Of a stretch of 64,000 bases of DNA, positions 62,234-64,000 are shown piece after piece. Source of the stretch: Sphingomonas sp. Leaf339. Lineage in GTDB: Bacteria; Pseudomonadota; Alphaproteobacteria; Sphingomonadales; Sphingomonadaceae. Position 1 is the stretch's first letter, and the number at the start of each line of letters is the position of its first letter. The position numbers and the translations under genes are program-made. Location of the stretch: positions 548-64,547 of the forward strand of contig NZ_LMRS01000045.1 of assembly GCF_001426195.1 (NCBI RefSeq), read 5' to 3'. Below the pieces are notes generated by a model. That model was not told where the DNA came from and did not search any database. It saw only the letters and a list, made by a program, of their open reading frames with translations.

Positions 62234-62622
62234 TGCGCCGCCGGTCCTTGGTCGTGCTCAGCCTGTTGGTCGCGGCGGTGGCGACGATCGCGATCATGAC
62301 CGTGGGCAGCTATTACGAAAGCGTCTCGCTGTTGGCGACCCAGCTTCCCATGCTGGCGCTGCCCATCGCGGTACCGTTAGTGATTGCCAGCCTGTCCCGA
62401 CATCACCCGCGCGCCATCTGGAGTGTCACTGCGCTGATACTCGCCGTCGGATGGGGCTATGTGCTGTATACCGACCTTCGGCCCGATCAGGGCATTGGCC
62501 CGAGCTTCGCGATCGTTATGGGATGGTTCGCCAGCGTCGTGGCATTGTGCGTCACATTGTTATGGATCACCGGCGCGGCAATCGCATCGGCCATACGCCG
62601 AAAGCGGACCGACGCCGCATAG
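62233..62622 (+). CDS. Hypothetical small membrane protein
   Basis: This 129-residue protein starts at an ATG that shares its first base with the uvrB stop (TGATG), so translation is probably coupled. Four hydrophobic segments are visible (about residues 6-26, 32-54, 60-78 and 92-118), with a basic C-terminus (RRKRTD). No family is recognised. Confidence 0.65.
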   Translation: MRRRSLVVLSLLVAAVATIAIMTVGSYYESVSLLATQLPMLALPIAVPLVIASLSRHHPRAIWSVTALILAVGWGYVLYTDLRPDQGIGPSFAIVMGWFASVVALCVTLLWITGAAIASAIRRKRTDAA

Positions 62623-62661
62623 ACGGAGGCGACGCCATTGCCGCCCCCGCTCTGTTATCGA

Positions 62662-63099
62662 TCAGTCCTTTAGCCCGGCCGGCACGGTGCCGCCGTTCTT
62701 CTCCAGCTCGCGCATCACCGCCTTGTGCAGCCAGATGTTCATTTCGGCCGATCCGTCCTTCGCGCCCGAATAACCCAACTCGGTCGCCAGTTCCTTGCGG
62801 TTGGCCAGCGACGAATCGAGATCGAGCAGCTTCATCAGATCGACGATCGAGGTGCGCCAGTTGAGGTCCGCGCCGCCCTTGCGCGCCGCGATGCCGTTCA
62901 GCACCGCTTCGACATCGACGGGCTGGGACGCGGCAACGGGTGCCGCTGGCGGCACTGGCGATGGTTCTGCGGCGGTCGTCTGCGGCGCGGGCGTAACCGG
63001 AGCGGGTGCCACCGGCGTGTCCTTCCTGCCGCTGAACTGCCCGCCGAGCGGCCCCTTGTCGCCAAAAATGGCGGTCTTGATCTTGCCGAAAATGCTCAT
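62662..63099 (-). CDS. DUF3597-domain protein
   Basis: This 145-residue protein begins MSIFGKIKTAIFG, has a Pro/Ala-rich linker (about residues 28-60) and ends in the DUF3597 domain: VEAVLNGIAARKGGADLNWRTSIVDLMKLLDLDSSLANRKELATELGY, then NIWLHKAVMRELEKNGG. Function unknown; the family is widespread in sphingomonads. AGGAG stands 9 nt before the ATG. It follows the PRC-barrel gene by 25 bp on the same strand. Confidence 0.88.
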   Translation of the reverse strand: MSIFGKIKTAIFGDKGPLGGQFSGRKDTPVAPAPVTPAPQTTAAEPSPVPPAAPVAASQPVDVEAVLNGIAARKGGADLNWRTSIVDLMKLLDLDSSLANRKELATELGYSGAKDGSAEMNIWLHKAVMRELEKNGGTVPAGLKD

Positions 63100-63124
63100 G
63101 TCACAATCTCCTGTCGTCGATCGA

Positions 63125-63496
63125 TCACGCGACCGACAGGTTTTCGGAACCGACGGCGTAATAGCTGGCGACACGATCGGCATAGGCTTGGTCGAACACC
63201 GGCGCATTGTTCGCCCAGCTCGGGCCGCCTTCCAGCAAGCGACGATCGATCGTCACGACGTACAGGTCGCGCACCGGATCGAAGGTCAGCAGGCTGAACG
63301 GGATCGGATAGAAACTGCGGCCCATGCCGAGAAAGCCGCCCAGGCTCAGCACGGCATGCGTCACCTTGCCGGTGCCCTTGTGAACCATGAACGAATAGAC
63401 CGAACCGACCGCATCACCGTCGCGGCTTTCGATCTTCACGCTTTGCGAGACATTGGACTGGATCAGAATCTGGGTGGGGATCGTCTCGGTCGACAT
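63125..63496 (-). CDS. PRC-barrel domain protein
   Basis: This 123-residue protein has a PRC-barrel core (SVKIESRDGDAVGSVYSFMVHKGTGKVTHAVLSLGGFLGMGRSFYPIPFSLLTFDP, about residues 19-75), a small beta-barrel used in photosynthetic reaction centres and RNA-processing or stress proteins. It lies upstream of DUF3597 and is probably in the same unit. Specific role unknown. Confidence 0.88.
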   Translation of the reverse strand: MSTETIPTQILIQSNVSQSVKIESRDGDAVGSVYSFMVHKGTGKVTHAVLSLGGFLGMGRSFYPIPFSLLTFDPVRDLYVVTIDRRLLEGGPSWANNAPVFDQAYADRVASYYAVGSENLSVA

Positions 63497-63599
63497 AAGT
63501 GGCTCCTGTTTGGTTGCCGGTCGAACCGGCGGAGCGTCCTGCCGGTTCCATCGCCACCCCCGGGTTGAGCGAGGAAGCGGTCGCGCCTAAGCCGCGACC

Positions 63600-64000
63600 A
63601 TGCGCGCCAAGCCGATCCTGTTCGCCCTATTGTCCCTGTCGCTGTCCGTCTCCGCCTGCGTCGCGCCGCCCGCGTCGCCGCCGCCGCCGGTCGAACGGAC
63701 ACCCGCCCCCGCGCCGCCACCGCGCCCGGCGCCCTTGGCCGCCGACTGGCGTGATTGGGCGCGGACGCCCGGCGACTGGCGATATAATGCGACCCCGACC
63801 GACACCATCGCGACCTATGGCGCCGCGACCGGCAAACCCGCGCTGTCGATGACGTGCAACCGCGCCGCCCGCCAGGTCACGCTGACCACGGCCGGCACCA
63901 CCGCCACCGCCATGACCATCCGCACGACCAGCGTCACCCGCGCCCTGCCGGGCCGCGTGATCGCCAATACCGGGGTGTGGGCGCCGATCGTCCTTCAGGC
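63600..64000 (+). CDS. Putative lipoprotein, 3' end outside window
   Basis: From ATG 63600 the frame is open to the window end (about 133 codons). It begins with a lipoprotein signal (LLSLSLSVSAC, with the lipobox VSAC), then a Pro/Ala-rich linker and a domain starting DWRDWARTPGDWRY, with a Cys in SMTCNRAAR. No family is recognised. Divergent from the PRC-barrel gene. Confidence 0.7.
   Translation, partial: MRAKPILFALLSLSLSVSACVAPPASPPPPVERTPAPAPPPRPAPLAADWRDWARTPGDWRYNATPTDTIATYGAATGKPALSMTCNRAARQVTLTTAGTTATAMTIRTTSVTRALPGRVIANTGVWAPIVLQ

Noticed and set aside
1..64000. CRISPR array or cas genes
   Set aside because: No regularly spaced short repeats or cas-like proteins were seen anywhere in the window.

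Overview
This window is GC-rich chromosomal DNA from an alphaproteobacterium, most likely a Sphingomonas or close relative. That placement is an inference from gene content: a large TonB-dependent receptor of sphingomonad style, a lignostilbene dioxygenase, FerA/FerB/FerC-type ferulate genes, an lnt-metK pair, DUF3597 and PRC-barrel genes, and remnants of IS3, IS5, IS91 and IS481 elements. No ribosomal RNA, CRISPR array or replication origin was seen.

Layout. (1) 1-6000 is a mobile-element patch: the end of a large serine recombinase, an IS91-type element with its own tyrosine recombinase, a thermonuclease-Excalibur gene, and IS3 and IS5 remnants. (2) 6000-7500 holds a divergent NmrA-type reductase and HxlR regulator. 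(3) 7950-18960 is an 11-kb block entirely on the minus strand: aldehyde dehydrogenase, amidohydrolase, lignostilbene dioxygenase, TetR regulator, then pcaI-J-H-G-B-DC-F, a complete protocatechuate 3,4-cleavage (beta-ketoadipate) pathway. (4) 19290-34334 runs mostly on the plus strand: TonB receptor, three MFS transporters, DUF3237, a divergent CapA-like protein, vanillin dehydrogenase, FerB and FerA, closed by a convergent MarR (FerC-type) regulator. (5) 34.4-45.3 kb is a decayed accessory island ending at a tRNA-Ser gene: two orphan immunity-type genes, IS5 and IS481 scraps, a beheaded YobI-like NTPase, a frameshifted beta-family gene convergent with a sce7726-type nuclease gene, an XRE regulator, and a terminase/DUF5681/ParB-methyltransferase module. 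(6) 45.4-64 kb is ordinary chromosome: cyclophilin, VOC, alcohol dehydrogenase, lnt, metK, PAP2, FNT channel, trmB, amidase, metallo-hydrolase, fpr, uvrB and small envelope or unknown genes.

How the genes fit together. Regions 3 and 4 read as one lignin-aromatic utilisation island. A TonB receptor and MFS porters import substrate. Lignostilbene dioxygenase would split stilbenes to vanillin-type aldehydes. FerA and FerB convert ferulate-type acids to vanillin, Vdh makes vanillate, and the pca genes take protocatechuate to acetyl-CoA and succinyl-CoA. Vanillate O-demethylase is not in the window. The functionally unexplained members (CapA-like, DUF3237, amidohydrolase) and the regulatory DNA (a TGACA half-site cluster, a coupled leader ORF, operator-like palindromes) are the best candidates for new biology here.
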